Below, in pieces: positions 47,970 to 48,119 of a stretch of DNA of 48,119 nucleotides. The stretch comes from VGMA01 sp964655475 (GTDB taxonomy: Bacteria; Chlamydiota; Chlamydiia; Chlamydiales; VGMA01), in NCBI GenBank assembly GCA_964655475.1, contig CAZZMO010000010.1:1-48119 (forward strand). The letters run 5' to 3'. Made by a program: the position numbers and the translations under genes. The stretch's first letter is position 1. Every line of letters starts with the position of its first letter. The notes beneath the pieces were generated by a model, which worked only from the letters and a program-made list of their open reading frames with translations, did no database searches and was not told where the DNA came from.

Positions 47970-48119
47970 AATTAAACCTTCTAAATTTAAACAACTAACA
48001 TTATAACATTGTTTTTAATATATTTAATATCAATAATTTGAGAGATATACATAAAGTGTTTATTATTAGGCGTTTATTTTTTACGTTGTATTCGATTAGG
48101 GGTTTTTGTAGAATCGGTC

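Overview
This window looks like a chromosomal segment of a Chlamydiae member outside the classical Chlamydiaceae (an environmental chlamydia). The evidence is gene content and order. rpsJ-fusA-rpsG-rpsL stands next to a Tsp/CT441-like protease. The order obgE-rpmA-rplU-znuB-znuC-znuA matches C. trachomatis CT415-CT420. The order pseudouridine synthase, gpmA, NifS-like, NifU-like, birA, small secreted protein, rodA matches the CT720-CT726 neighbourhood. A DUF47 protein and a PiT transporter match CT691-CT692, and a ParA/Pgp6 pair matches pGP5-D/pGP6-D (CT582/CT583). I cannot fix genus or species from sequence alone.

Layout. 1-2.5 kb: a 572-aa protein with a ubiquitin-interacting-motif-like segment, a terminator, a 138-bp palindromic element, and a small gene broken at a G7 tract. 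2.5-5.4 kb: a methyltransferase, the pGP5/pGP6 pair and a convergent unknown gene. 5.5-11.7 kb: an amino-acid-binding lipoprotein, glycogen phosphorylase and a 902-aa C-tail-anchored protein. 11.7-20.5 kb: phosphate transport, pseudouridine synthase, phosphoglycerate mutase, a NifS/NifU-like pair that has lost most catalytic residues, BirA, RodA and two small genes. 20.5-22.1 kb: an operon of small fast-evolving proteins sharing an FSP motif, one of them frameshifted. 22.2-27.4 kb: the translation cluster and the Tsp protease. 27.5-35.7 kb: accessory metabolism (SDR, MarR-GNAT fusion with its operator, CsaA-like protein, S9 and M61 peptidases, MFS transporter, aldo-keto reductase). 36.1-37.6 kb: tRNA-Phe and two extremely Cys-rich genes. 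37.7-41.7 kb: Obg, L27, L21 and a metal ABC transporter. 41.8-48.1 kb: tRNA-Ser with a tandem duplication of its 3' end, a 46-bp dyad, secreted paralogues, a third Cys-rich gene, a uridine kinase with a leader peptide, and a 571-aa protein with an HCKS-type CX5R phosphatase motif.

The housekeeping blocks are ordinary. The interest is in the accessory parts, where several genes look host-directed: the UIM-like protein, the SopB/INPP4-like CX5R protein, the tail-anchored 902-aa protein, the granulin-like Cys-rich proteins and the secreted paralogue pair. There are also signs of rapid change: a homopolymer frameshift, a decayed paralogue and an ORF lacking a start. Functional statements for unrecognised genes are inference from visible motifs only.
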